Assembly (NCBI GenBank): GCA_045580005.1
Contig: JAZNMZ010000083.1
Location: 1 to 61,105 of the forward strand
Source of the DNA: UMGS1052 sp045580005
GTDB lineage: Bacteria > Bacillota > Clostridia > Oscillospirales > CAG-382
Reading direction: 5' to 3'
Length of the DNA: 61,105 nt
This document shows, piece after piece, positions 44,182 through 52,629 of this stretch. Position numbers and translations under genes: made by a program. Numbering within the stretch: the first letter of the stretch is position 1; the number at the start of each line of letters is the position of its first letter. A model generated the notes under the pieces. That model was not told where the DNA came from. It did no database searches and was given only the letters and a program-made list of their open reading frames with translations.

Positions 44182-46235
44182 CAGTTAAATTCCTGCAGGT
44201 TATCAAAATAATAATCAAAAACGCTCTTGGCAACTCTTGCCGCAGCCGTGCTCTGCTCTCCGTGTTCTATGATAACAGAAACAACAATCTTGGGCTCGTC
44301 ATAAGGAGCAAATCCTGCGAAAATCGCATTGTCGCTTCCTGTTCCTGTTTGTGCAGTACCCGTCTTGCCTCCCACAGAGTGTGGATAGTTAACAAATACA
44401 GACGCCGCTGTACCATCCTCGACAACAGACTTCATTCCGCGCTTTAAAAGCTCAAGATGCTCGTCCGAAATTTCAACAGTGCCGAGCACCTCAGGCTGTT
44501 GCTCATATATGATGTTGCCTGTATAATAGTCTGTTACAGAGTGCAAAAGATGCGTCTTATATCTTGTTCCGCCGTTTACAACGGTTGAGAAGAATGACGC
44601 AAGCTGCAAGGGAGTAAACGAATTGTCAGACTGTCCGATAGCAGACTGTATAAGGTCGCCGGGATTCCAGGTCTGTCCCTGGCTTGCGCGGTATTCGGGC
44701 CCTGCGAGAATTCCGGTGTTTTCGGAAATCTCAATTCCCGTCTTCTGTCCGAGTCCGAGCTGCATTGCATAGTCATTAAGGCTCTCAACGCCGAGGCGCT
44801 TTCCTACTTCAAAGAAGTAGTAGTTACACGAGTTTGTTATTGCCTGAACCACATCCTGCCAGCCGTGCGGATAGCCATATTTATCAAACGCCCAGCAGTG
44901 AGGCTGATATGTTTCGTATTCCTTGTACACGCCGCTGTCATAAATAAGCGTGTTGGCATCAATAACGCCATTTGTGAGTGCCGCCGCCGCTGTTGCAATC
45001 TTGAAGGTCGAGCCTGGCGGGAAAATACCGAGTGTTGCCCTGTTATAAAGAGGTCTTGTTTCGTCATTAAGCATATCGGAAATTGTACTCGAATACTCAT
45101 TCGCGTCATAGTTCGGATAGCTTGCAATGGCAAGCACCGCTCCGTTTGTGCAGTCCTGCACGACCACAGCTCCGTTTGCAACAGTTTTGTCGCCGTTGCG
45201 CCTGTTGTCGCGGTTTATGCCTTTGATAATATCAGCAAGAGAGTTCTCTGCCACCTGTTGCATACCAAGACTCACCGTAAGTCGCACCGTCTTTCCGTGT
45301 GAGGGTTCCTCTGTTATCTCCTCACTTAGTATCTGCTCACCCTCGCCGTCGTATTCAACCTGTTTTTTGCCGTCCGTACCTCGGAGATACTTTTCAAAGG
45401 CATACTCCGCACCCTCTTTTCCGACAGTGTCGCCGAGAGCATAACCCATTGACAGATAGGTTTCTGCTTCTTCTCTGAAAATAGGTCCTGTTCTTCCCAG
45501 AACATGGCACGCAAGTGAGCCGTACGGATAGTACCGCGAGTTTTCTATAGCAATCTCTACTCCCGGGAGACTGTAGCTTATCTCCGAAAGATGTGTCTGG
45601 AGTTCAAGATCTGCGTCGGTCACAAGGGTATACGGATTTGTCACCGCAAAGTCGCTTGCTTCAAGAGCATATCTCAGTCCGATAACTCTGCGGATTTCCT
45701 CATCGCTCGCCATATCCCCTATAGTTTTTTCTATTCCGTACCTTTTATAAAGAAGAGTATAAAGGCCCTCGCCGTAAAGGTCTTCGATCTTCTTTTCAGA
45801 GCTTCGCAGAAAAGTATTGAGTCTGCTCTTTCCTGTCGAATCCTGTGGCTGTACAAATATATAAGGAGAGTTTTCTTCAACAGGAAGAAAATCGTCGAAG
45901 CCCACATTTTCCCTGTCAAGAAATCTGATAAGATCAAGCAGCACCGTATTTTCTCCTCCGCGCGGGAGCGTCGAGCGATTGAGTCTTATATTGGAAATGC
46001 CGCTGTTTATAACAAGACGCTCACCGTTTCTGTCGGCAATCTCGCCCCTTGTTGTTTCGATAATCTCTGTCTTTATATTCTTTGGAGTTGCATTGTTGAG
46101 ATAATACTCATTGTTTGCAATCTGGAGCGAAAGAAGTCTTCCTACAAACAAAACTATGCAAAAAGCAAAAATAACAACAAGTATTATTATGCGCAAAAGC
46201 GACGGTCTTCCCTCGCCGCCCGAGCGGATTTTCAT
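44181..46235 (-). CDS. mrdA: Penicillin-binding protein 2 (elongasome transpeptidase)
   Basis: 684 residues. Short basic N-terminus and one membrane helix (IIILVVIFAFCIVLFVG), PBP dimerisation domain, then the transpeptidase domain with SxxK in PPGSTFK (around residue 405-410), SCN in ITNSCNYYF and KTG in GKTGTAQ near the C-terminus. It cross-links peptidoglycan during lateral wall growth. RodA and MreBCD, its usual neighbours, are absent. RBS AAGGAGG. Confidence 0.92.
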   Translation of the reverse strand: MKIRSGGEGRPSLLRIIILVVIFAFCIVLFVGRLLSLQIANNEYYLNNATPKNIKTEIIETTRGEIADRNGERLVINSGISNIRLNRSTLPRGGENTVLLDLIRFLDRENVGFDDFLPVEENSPYIFVQPQDSTGKSRLNTFLRSSEKKIEDLYGEGLYTLLYKRYGIEKTIGDMASDEEIRRVIGLRYALEASDFAVTNPYTLVTDADLELQTHLSEISYSLPGVEIAIENSRYYPYGSLACHVLGRTGPIFREEAETYLSMGYALGDTVGKEGAEYAFEKYLRGTDGKKQVEYDGEGEQILSEEITEEPSHGKTVRLTVSLGMQQVAENSLADIIKGINRDNRRNGDKTVANGAVVVQDCTNGAVLAIASYPNYDANEYSSTISDMLNDETRPLYNRATLGIFPPGSTFKIATAAAALTNGVIDANTLIYDSGVYKEYETYQPHCWAFDKYGYPHGWQDVVQAITNSCNYYFFEVGKRLGVESLNDYAMQLGLGQKTGIEISENTGILAGPEYRASQGQTWNPGDLIQSAIGQSDNSFTPLQLASFFSTVVNGGTRYKTHLLHSVTDYYTGNIIYEQQPEVLGTVEISDEHLELLKRGMKSVVEDGTAASVFVNYPHSVGGKTGTAQTGTGSDNAIFAGFAPYDEPKIVVSVIIEHGEQSTAAARVAKSVFDYYFDNLQEFN

Positions 46236-46267
46236 TGGCAGTTCCTCCTTTTTTGACTATATATTTC

Positions 46268-46296
46268 ATTATAACAAATCCCGCAGGATAAATCAA
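46268..46296 (-). promoter_or_regulatory. Promoter of the PBP2-DUF3810 operon
   Basis: Minus strand: TTGATT (46291-46296), 17-bp spacer, TATAAT (46268-46273). Confidence 0.8.
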
Positions 46297-46332
46297 TATT
46301 CTCTTGTAAACAAAAAAGATTTTTGTACTTGC

Positions 46333-46368
46333 ACAAAAAATACCGTGCACCTTTTGCGTGCACGGTAT
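46333..46368 (-). terminator. Intrinsic terminator of the TIR/nucleoside hydrolase transcript
   Basis: 11-bp stem ATACCGTGCAC / GTGCACGGTAT (46340-46350 with 46358-46368) followed on the minus strand by a T6 run. Confidence 0.85.
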
Positions 46369-46409
46369 AAGTTTTTATGTCGTTGTATTACGCTCAGCCT
46401 TTAAAAAGC

Positions 46410-46619
46410 TCAGAGCTTCACAAGCTCAACTTCTATGCCCAGCACCCCGTATAGCTTCTGCTCCTCATCGCTGTAGTATTCCTCGATATCGGCATAAGAT
46501 GCACTTGCAAGGCGGTCTGGCAAATACCCGCATTTATCAAGAGACAGTTTCCCATACAGTTCGGCAGTTGTGAGTCATAGATTGTCCATTGCTTCTTCAA
46601 AACGCACAGCTCTTATAAA
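46410..46619 (-). pseudogene. Unidentified gene remnant or small ORF with in-frame stop
   Basis: The frame from 46574 down to the stop at 46410-46412 encodes about 54 residues of protein-like sequence (LYGKLSLDKCGYLPDRLAS, then IEEYYSDEEQKLYG...). Directly before it is an in-frame TGA (46575-46577) with M-D-N-L upstream, preceded by RAVRFEEA. If the TGA were a sense codon the result would be a small protein of about 60 residues beginning MDNL. It lies after the nucleoside hydrolase gene on the same transcript. I could not assign a family. Most likely a decayed gene. Confidence 0.45.
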
Positions 46620-46620
46620 A

Positions 46621-47412
46621 TCATATTATCGGTTTTTCGCTGATATATTTGAGCACAGAAAGAGTGTTACCGTCCTTATCCTGTGCAGTTTCACTCGAAA
46701 ATCTTTCAGGGTGAACAACATAATCCGCAGCTACAAGATCATAAACATAGCACTCTGCTTCTTTTCTGTCACGCGAAAGCTCGCGGTATCTTATCAACAT
46801 CTTACCCAGAAGGTTATGGTCGGACAATTCTGCATGATTGATATCGCATTGATGGCAATGACATGTATCAAGAGTCGCAACAAGATGTGGATATTTAACA
46901 CATTCTGCAAATGCACCAGTATCCATTCCGTGATTGAACTCATATCCGTTGTAATTTGGCGGCTGTGCAATATTGCCACCCATCATAACAAGAGGCAAGG
47001 ACCCTTTCTTGTTTAAAATGTCACGCGTAACCGTACAGGGTCCAAGGCTTAGAATTACATAGCTGTCATCAATTTCTTTTATCCACTTTTCATAGCCGAT
47101 AACTTCTGCAGTTTCTTCAACCGCTTCGGGCAAGATATCACCTATTCCATCCCGACCATGAATCTCAGATACAGATTCTTCATTTTGTAAAACACACGAA
47201 GTATCTACAATACGCAAATTTGCAGGCATATTTTCGTTGTAAGTAATCAGTCTTTTTGCGTTTATATAGGCCTTTTCTAGCGAAAAGTTTCCCGCTATCG
47301 GAAGAATGTCGATCTGTCCGAACATATAGGAATAATTAAGCAGATAAAGCGTCGCGATTGCATCATCAAGACCATAGTCGCACAACACTGCGAGATTCTT
47401 TTTTGACTCCAT
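46621..47412 (-). CDS. Nucleoside hydrolase family protein (diverged), partner of TIR-like gene
   Basis: 263 residues. N-ribohydrolase fold: the metal/catalytic signature is usually DTDPG-x-DDA and here reads LCDYGLDDA, with D12, D16 and D17 kept but the first Asp replaced by Leu10. Further conserved blocks: AGN at 40-42, IHGRDGIGD (84-92), GGN (145-147), EFN-x3-D (158-164) and Y-D225 in place of the usual H-D. The Asp/Asn calcium and ribose-binding residues are mostly intact, so it is probably active on a nucleoside or ribosyl compound. Lies 16 nt after the TIR-like gene, hence one operon. Not a typical housekeeping member. Confidence 0.82.
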   Translation of the reverse strand: MESKKNLAVLCDYGLDDAIATLYLLNYSYMFGQIDILPIAGNFSLEKAYINAKRLITYNENMPANLRIVDTSCVLQNEESVSEIHGRDGIGDILPEAVEETAEVIGYEKWIKEIDDSYVILSLGPCTVTRDILNKKGSLPLVMMGGNIAQPPNYNGYEFNHGMDTGAFAECVKYPHLVATLDTCHCHQCDINHAELSDHNLLGKMLIRYRELSRDRKEAECYVYDLVAADYVVHPERFSSETAQDKDGNTLSVLKYISEKPII

Positions 47413-47428
47413 TATAATATCTCCTTAC

Positions 47429-48820
47429 TCAATTGCGAAGATTTAGGATTTGTGAGGCTTCCTCAGTAACCTTGCTGAAAATCATATTTCGGATTTCATT
47501 ACGATCTTTCCACTGTTTATATATAGTTTTCACAGTTCTGGCTATTTTTGCCTTTTTCACTTCAGATTCTTCAAACTTTGACTGCTCCGCAAGAGCGAGA
47601 AGATACTCCTGAGAAATATAATCCATTGCCAAAGAGTTTTCTCTTGAACTACCTTTGTAATACTCATAAAGCTGGCTTCTGTTTTCTAAAGTTTTTGCAC
47701 AGTACTCCTTTTGAAGTTCAAGATGCTCCTGCGCGTTCGACGGTTCCATTTCTGCAAGCTTTTTGTGAATCTGAGATATATTTCTGTTTATAAAAGCGCG
47801 GTATATCAAAGCATACCCTTCGTCCTCTTTTTTTGCCGAAACCTGAGTGGCAATTTTTGAAGAAATTGCGTGGCAAAGTTCAAGAGCATACTTAAGAGAG
47901 TCAATTCTTTCTGTTCCACTTTGCCCGTCGGCGTACATTTCATAACACAATTCAAGTTTGTCATACCTGAATATCTCGCACCACGCACGCAAATCAGGGT
48001 CCTTTATATCCTTTTCATATTCAAAATCCAAATCTTCACACAACGAGCTGAACTGTTCTTCATCAGGTGTATGCGTAAGACGGCGGGTGACAACAAAAAC
48101 ATTGAGTATAGCCATAGCGCATTTGACAATGCTGTACTCGTCAAACTGATCCTTTTGTGACAGCAGGTTCTTTATATCAATAAGCTTCTTGTACAAACGA
48201 TCAAATTCTCCGGAATATATTGCAGACTGCATACCAAAAATCAGCTTATCCGCAATGCGCTCGTTCCCGGTAAATTTGTAAATTTCGCGAACATTTTCTT
48301 CCCAATTGTCAAAATAGTCGAGTTTGTTTGTGTAGTGCTGTGCTTTCTGAACATATTCAAAAAAGTCATCAACCACTTCCTGGGCAAGATTGGAAAAAGC
48401 CCTGTCCTTCTCCTCCGGGTTCTCTGCATCAAAGGAATCCTTTTCGACGGTTTTTGACCATGTTCCCTGCAAGTCAGAAGGAAGCTCGCCCGGCTGCATA
48501 TTTATAAGTATCCTGCGTATGCGGTTATGCTCTGACACTTTATGCAGCATATAACCCAATTCCATCATAACATTTGGATTAAGACCCATGCTTATAAGTG
48601 TTCCGTTTTTGTCTTTCTTTGTTTCTTTTTCAATAAGAAAAATGGCATAGTCGCAGCTGTTCATTTGCTGTGTTATTTCTTCGTTTACTGTATAATACTC
48701 TTTTTTCTCACCACCTACAATCGGAGAATAATTCTGAGAGCTTAAAAGATTGCTCACTTTTCTGGCAATTTCTCGATTATCTTCACCGTTCCAGCCAATA
48801 AATATTCGCTTATTTTTCAT
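47429..48820 (-). CDS. TIR-like (CAP12/Pycsar-type) domain protein with helical C-terminus
   Basis: 463 residues from the ATG at 48818-48820, chosen because GGAG is 7 nt upstream; five upstream in-frame codons lack an RBS. N-terminal 130 residues: KRIFIGWNGED, a beta-alpha core, NSCDYAIFLI, and NPNVMMELGYML with the predicted catalytic Glu E87, followed by GELPSDLQGTW. This is the TIR-like nucleotide-binding family used as NAD-cleaving effector in CBASS/Pycsar anti-phage systems. Residues 150-463 are almost all helical, TPR-like in charge pattern, and probably sense the trigger. No cyclase gene is nearby. Codon use and AT-content are less biased than in the housekeeping genes, as expected for accessory DNA. 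Confidence 0.8.
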   Translation of the reverse strand: MKNKRIFIGWNGEDNREIARKVSNLLSSQNYSPIVGGEKKEYYTVNEEITQQMNSCDYAIFLIEKETKKDKNGTLISMGLNPNVMMELGYMLHKVSEHNRIRRILINMQPGELPSDLQGTWSKTVEKDSFDAENPEEKDRAFSNLAQEVVDDFFEYVQKAQHYTNKLDYFDNWEENVREIYKFTGNERIADKLIFGMQSAIYSGEFDRLYKKLIDIKNLLSQKDQFDEYSIVKCAMAILNVFVVTRRLTHTPDEEQFSSLCEDLDFEYEKDIKDPDLRAWCEIFRYDKLELCYEMYADGQSGTERIDSLKYALELCHAISSKIATQVSAKKEDEGYALIYRAFINRNISQIHKKLAEMEPSNAQEHLELQKEYCAKTLENRSQLYEYYKGSSRENSLAMDYISQEYLLALAEQSKFEESEVKKAKIARTVKTIYKQWKDRNEIRNMIFSKVTEEASQILNLRN

Positions 48821-48880
48821 TCTTCGACTCCACATTTCCTTTCAAAACTATATTTCTTTTTCGACATTTTTATTATTTTC

Positions 48881-48909
48881 AGTATAACAAATATTCACCC
48901 TGTTGTCAA
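48881..48909 (-). promoter_or_regulatory. Promoter of the TIR/nucleoside hydrolase operon
   Basis: Minus strand: TTGACA (48904-48909), 17-bp spacer, TATACT (48881-48886), about 60 bp from the TIR start codon. Confidence 0.82.
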
Positions 48910-49108
48910 GTTTTGTGTTTATCCTCGTCGAGCCGTGCAGCACGGTACACCCCTTACGGCAGTAAGCGTAAACACCCCCTCCCCCTGCGGATAGCTTTGT
49001 CCCTCCCTTTGTGGTTGTAGATGTAAGGCAACCGCCACGCACCGCACCACAGAAAAGCTTGTCACTTTGCGGTAATATTTGTAAAAACAAAGAAAGGAGA
49101 TTTAAAAA
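48910..49108. other. Non-coding GC-rich intergenic segment, possible repeat element
   Basis: This stretch has C-rich and G-rich blocks (CCCCCTCCCCCTGCGG around 48974-48990) and no convincing gene. An 80-codon minus-strand frame here (48848-49090) has low-complexity Gly-rich sequence and no good RBS and is not supported. It resembles dispersed intergenic repeats of Clostridia, which cannot be tested in one window. Confidence 0.35.
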
Positions 49109-49138
49109 ATGAAAAAGCTCTCAGGCGCATTGATATAA
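49109..49138 (+). pseudogene. Truncated gene start: 9-residue remnant with a good RBS
   Basis: AAAGGAGA then ATG encodes MKKLSGALI and stops (TAA). This looks like the first residues of a secreted or lipoprotein signal peptide cut off by a deletion or rearrangement. Confidence 0.4.
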
Positions 49139-49201
49139 AATACATTTCTCACACACCTTTGAAGAATTTATCGTAAAAGATCTGAAAATTTCATTATTCT
49201 A

Positions 49202-49230
49202 TTGACAATTATATAAAGTTATAGTATGAT
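49202..49230 (+). promoter_or_regulatory. Promoter of the broken glycosyltransferase gene
   Basis: TTGACA (49202-49207), 17-bp spacer, TATGAT (49225-49230). Confidence 0.65.
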
Positions 49231-49248
49231 TATTCATACTAATCATAC
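49224..49248. promoter_or_regulatory. Palindromic operator over the -10 region
   Basis: Perfect 9-bp inverted repeat GTATGATTA / TAATCATAC with a 7-nt centre, overlapping the -10 and start of transcription; a nested repeat AGTATGA / TCATACT also lies here. A regulator such as TetR or MarR could bind it; none is encoded in the window. Confidence 0.6.
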
Positions 49249-49264
49249 AAAAGGAGAAGCTAAT

Positions 49265-50010
49265 ATGACTATACACGATGGAAAATATGCATGAATGGTT
49301 ATCCTGTAAAAAATATTCTTGATATTATCGCAAGTGACGATAATACTCATACGATTGTGTATACCTCTCCTGAGTTTCAACCATGTTCTGATACTTTTTC
49401 AGAGAAATATGCATTTGTCGGACCATCAATTCGTTCTGCAACCGAGGAAATAGAAAAAAATAGGGATAAACTGATTTATATATCGATGGGAACTGTCAAT
49501 AATGATATGATGCCTTTTTACAAAGCTTGCATATCTGCTTTGAAGGATACAGAGTATCAGGTAATTATATCAGTTGGTAATTTGGTGTCTATCGAGAATT
49601 TTTGGGATTTGCCTGAAAACATATCAATTTATTCACATGTTGACCAAATTGCAGTTTTAGAAAAAGCTGATGTGTTTGTATCACACTGCGGAATGAACAG
49701 CGTCAGTGAAAGTTTATATTTTGAAGTTCCCCTTGTTATGTTACCACAGACCTCAGAACAAAAAGGTGTTGCCGAGAGAGTATCTCAACTTGGTGCGGGT
49801 ATAAAACTTGATAAATTGGACGGGGTTTCCGTTTTAAGCGCTATAAATAAAATTTTTAGTGTTGACACCTATAAGCAAAATGCGAAGAAAATTGCTGAAA
49901 GGTTTAAAAACTCTTCTGGTACAAAAGGCGCAGCAGACAAAATCATACAGGTCTGTAATGACACAAATGCAAGCAAATTAAAAACGCCGCCAAAGCCTTC
50001 CCTGCTCTGA
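49265..50010 (+). pseudogene. Broken macrolide/UDP-type glycosyltransferase (MGT family)
   Basis: The frame from 49291 encodes about 239 residues matching the C-terminal donor-binding half of MGT-family glycosyltransferases (IYISMGTV, then VSHCGMNSVSESLYFEVPLV and PQTSEQKGVAERV). Full-length enzymes have about 390 residues, so the N-terminal acceptor half is missing. The intact RBS (AAAAGGAG) and ATG at 49265 start a different frame and stop after nine codons at 49292-49294. A deletion with frameshift therefore inactivated the gene, although promoter and operator are intact. Confidence 0.8.
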
Positions 50011-50050
50011 TACGGCGTACGGACAGTTCATTCGGAAGCGTATTTTTAAA

Positions 50051-50117
50051 AAAATCCCTTTCGGCGGCCTTACCACCATTCTCAGACCAGATAAAAAACC
50101 ACCCTACTGGGTGGTTT
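50051..50117. repeat. Direct repeat A, left copy
   Basis: About 67 bp matching 52559-52625 in the same orientation with a few substitutions and one indel. It contains the hairpin AACCACCC-TACT-GGGTGGTT, which on the minus strand forms the glgB terminator. Confidence 0.75.
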
Positions 50118-50122
50118 CTTAT

Positions 50123-50188
50123 TTGGAAAGGGTGTACAAATTCAAACCACTTTAGAATTTTGACCTATATGTTCAAACCCATACACAT
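50123..50188. repeat. Diverged direct repeat B, left copy
   Basis: Similar, with roughly two thirds of positions shared, to 52358-52420 in the same orientation. Shared segments include AAAGGGT-x-GTACAAAT and ACCTAT-x-TGTT. Confidence 0.5.
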
Positions 50189-50224
50189 TTAACAAGTTTT
50201 ATATCAATCTTTTTGCCGTTTCTT

Positions 50225-52225
50225 TTACTTTTCTTTTTTCAAGACAATAGCGGTTCTGTTAGGCAGATAGCATTTAAAACCCACCCAACCGATAGGCGTG
50301 GTAAAGGTTTCGTATTCGGCGGAGGTGTCAACACGTGAAAAGCCTCCAAACTGTCCGTCGTCTGAGGAAAGAACAACATTATATGTACCTTCTTTTCCCA
50401 CAGGCACAAAATATCCGTCAAAGGATTTTGTTGGGTGGAAATTAAAGATAAACACAGTATCTCCCTTAGTATAGATAAGCACCTTATCATCTTGATGAAG
50501 CCATCTGTTTTCTGCTGATAAAGTAAGTATATCTTCTTCCTTAAGCAGCTTTATCATAGCTTTATCAAAATCATTAAGCTCTCTGTATCTTAGATCGGGG
50601 TTATCAACGAGGCTCCACTGTCTGCGGCAGTAATGATAGCTCCAGCCGTTGCCTTCACGCGGAAAATCTATCCACTCGGGATGGCCAAACTCATTTCCCA
50701 TAAAATTAAGATAGCCCTTTCCTGCCAAGGATGCGGTAATAAGGCGTATCATCTTATGAAGTGCGATACCTCTGTCTATTACAAGATTGCCGCCAAACTT
50801 GTTCATACCGGTATACATCTGGGCGTCGCAAAGTCTGAACATTATGGTCTTGTCTCCGACTAAAGCTTGATCGTGTGACTCACAGTAGCCGATATTCTTT
50901 TCCTGTGCGCGACAGGAGGTAAGCTCATGCCACAACTTACCGATATCCCACTCTTCGTCGGTACATTCTTTGATGTTTTTTATCCATAAATCAGGCACAC
51001 CCATAGATAGTCTGTAATCAAAGCCAATGCCGCCATCCTTTATAGGAATACACATCCCAGGCATACCCGACATATCCTCTGCTATAGTAACTGCATTGGG
51101 GTTGATTTCGTGAATCAGTTCATTTGCCAACTGTAAATATGTAACCGCATCTGTATCGGTATTCATTGAAAAGTACATATTATAATTTGTAAATGCTCTT
51201 TCCAGTCCATGATCGTGATAAAGCATAGAAGTTACACCGTCAAAGCGGAAACCGTCAAAATGGAAAACTTCCATCCAATATTTAAGATTCGAAAGTAAAA
51301 AGTGCAATACTTCATTCTTGGCGTAATTAAAAAGCTTAGTTCCCCATGCTCTGTGATTTCCCTTTTCGCCCTCGTGAAAGAACTGGTATACTGTGCCGTC
51401 AAACTCATTGAGTCCCTCGTTGGTATTCTTCACTGCGTGAGAATGAACAACATCCAGCAAAACGGCAATACCCATTTTGTGAGCAGTATTTATAAGCTCT
51501 TTTAATTCTCGGCTGCTGCCGTAACGCGAAGAAGCGGCGAAAAAGTTAGAAACTTGATATCCAAATGAGCCATAATATGGATGCTCCATAATGGCCATTA
51601 TCTGTATTGTGTTATAACCCAGCCTTTTAATTCTCGGCAAGACATTTTCTGTAAACTCGCTATATGTTCCAACGGCACCCTTTTCCTGAGCCATACCTAT
51701 ATGGCATTCATAAATAAATGGTGTCTTTTCAGGCGCAAAGTCTTTATCCGTCCAAGGAAATTTCTCATATGTATCCTCAATTTCAGCACACCATAAATAT
51801 GTTTGAGGGTCTTGTACAACTCGTGTAGCGTAAAGCGGAATGCGGCGGAGTATCCGCCCTGAGTTTATAACAATAGCTTGTACCTTTTGCCCTATTTTAA
51901 GTGTGTTTTTGCCTTTGAGATGCACTTCGAAAATACCATTTTCAAGCTTGGTCATAGGGCAGCTTTCAATATCCCAACTATTAAAATCACCTGTGAGATA
52001 CATTTCATCAGCAGCAGGTGCCCATTCTCTGTAAACCCAGCCGGTACGAGTACGGTGAAAACCAAAATACTTATGACCGTTAGCAAAATTTTTTATCTTT
52101 TTACATCCGCTTAAAAGATTATCTCTTTTGCTGAGATAAAGCTCTGTTCTCAAATCTAAATCCTTTTCAAAGGGTGCTAAATAAGGGTCGATTTCCAAAA
52201 TTCTGCTTTTTGTGTACATGTTCAT
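50225..52225 (-). CDS. glgB: 1,4-alpha-glucan branching enzyme (GH13_8, eukaryote-like type)
   Basis: 666 residues from the ATG at 52223-52225 behind GGGGGA; another ATG follows at 52219. Makes alpha-1,6 branches in glycogen. N-terminal CBM48 (HKYFGFHRT, YREWAPAADEMYLTGDFNSWD), central (beta/alpha)8 barrel with catalytic Asp in DGFRFDGVTSM (near 327), acid/base Glu in TIAEDMSG (near 382) and Asp in CESHDQ (near 450), then a C-terminal all-beta domain. The spacing of these blocks is that of the eukaryotic/Bacteroidetes-type branching enzyme rather than typical GH13_9 GlgB. No other glycogen gene is present. Flanked by direct repeats and tRNA genes. Confidence 0.93.
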   Translation of the reverse strand: MNMYTKSRILEIDPYLAPFEKDLDLRTELYLSKRDNLLSGCKKIKNFANGHKYFGFHRTRTGWVYREWAPAADEMYLTGDFNSWDIESCPMTKLENGIFEVHLKGKNTLKIGQKVQAIVINSGRILRRIPLYATRVVQDPQTYLWCAEIEDTYEKFPWTDKDFAPEKTPFIYECHIGMAQEKGAVGTYSEFTENVLPRIKRLGYNTIQIMAIMEHPYYGSFGYQVSNFFAASSRYGSSRELKELINTAHKMGIAVLLDVVHSHAVKNTNEGLNEFDGTVYQFFHEGEKGNHRAWGTKLFNYAKNEVLHFLLSNLKYWMEVFHFDGFRFDGVTSMLYHDHGLERAFTNYNMYFSMNTDTDAVTYLQLANELIHEINPNAVTIAEDMSGMPGMCIPIKDGGIGFDYRLSMGVPDLWIKNIKECTDEEWDIGKLWHELTSCRAQEKNIGYCESHDQALVGDKTIMFRLCDAQMYTGMNKFGGNLVIDRGIALHKMIRLITASLAGKGYLNFMGNEFGHPEWIDFPREGNGWSYHYCRRQWSLVDNPDLRYRELNDFDKAMIKLLKEEDILTLSAENRWLHQDDKVLIYTKGDTVFIFNFHPTKSFDGYFVPVGKEGTYNVVLSSDDGQFGGFSRVDTSAEYETFTTPIGWVGFKCYLPNRTAIVLKKEK

Positions 52226-52247
52226 TTTAATCCCCCATTTCACAACT

Positions 52248-52276
52248 ATTATACAATATATTGGTATAAATATCAA
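52248..52276 (-). promoter_or_regulatory. Promoter of glgB
   Basis: Minus strand: TTGATA (52271-52276), 17-bp spacer, TATAAT (52248-52253). Confidence 0.78.
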
Positions 52277-52357
52277 TAAAATATAGAAATCTTTTAAGAA
52301 TTTCGGTAGTGGTGAAAAAGTAAAATCGACAAGGCCCTGTCAAAACTTGCCGATTTT

Positions 52358-52420
52358 TCGAAAGGGTTGTACAAATTTGAAGTCTTTTAATTTTTTCACC
52401 TATGTGTTTGAACTACTATA
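52358..52420. repeat. Diverged direct repeat B, right copy
   Basis: Partner of 50123-50188, same orientation. The rest of 52277-52557 shows no gene. Confidence 0.5.
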
Positions 52421-52558
52421 TATTTTTATAATTCGTCTGCAAAGCAACACCGAAATTAATCATTATTCATCAGCGAAGCGGCTTCATGACCGCTCGACAG
52501 CACTTGTGCAGTCGTCGGATTTTGCTTTTACCTTCTTAGTTTTTCTGCCTTTATTTGC

Positions 52559-52625
52559 AAAATCCCTTTCGGTGGGCCTTACCGCCATTCTCAGACCAAA
52601 TAAAAAACCACCCTACTGGGTGGTT
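52559..52625. repeat. Direct repeat A, right copy (tRNA terminator)
   Basis: Partner of 50051-50117. Contains the hairpin AACCACCC / GGGTGGTT at 52605-52626 with T-runs on both strands. On the minus strand it is the terminator of the tRNA operon. Confidence 0.78.
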
Positions 52626-52629
52626 TTTT

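Noticed and set aside
48848..49090. 80-codon minus-strand frame in the gap after the TIR gene
   Set aside because: Low-complexity Gly/Thr composition and no RBS; overlaps the TIR promoter.
50051..52625. Repeat A as att sites of an integrative element
   Set aside because: No integrase or excision gene, and the repeat does not include the 3' end of the tRNA; kept only as a repeat finding.
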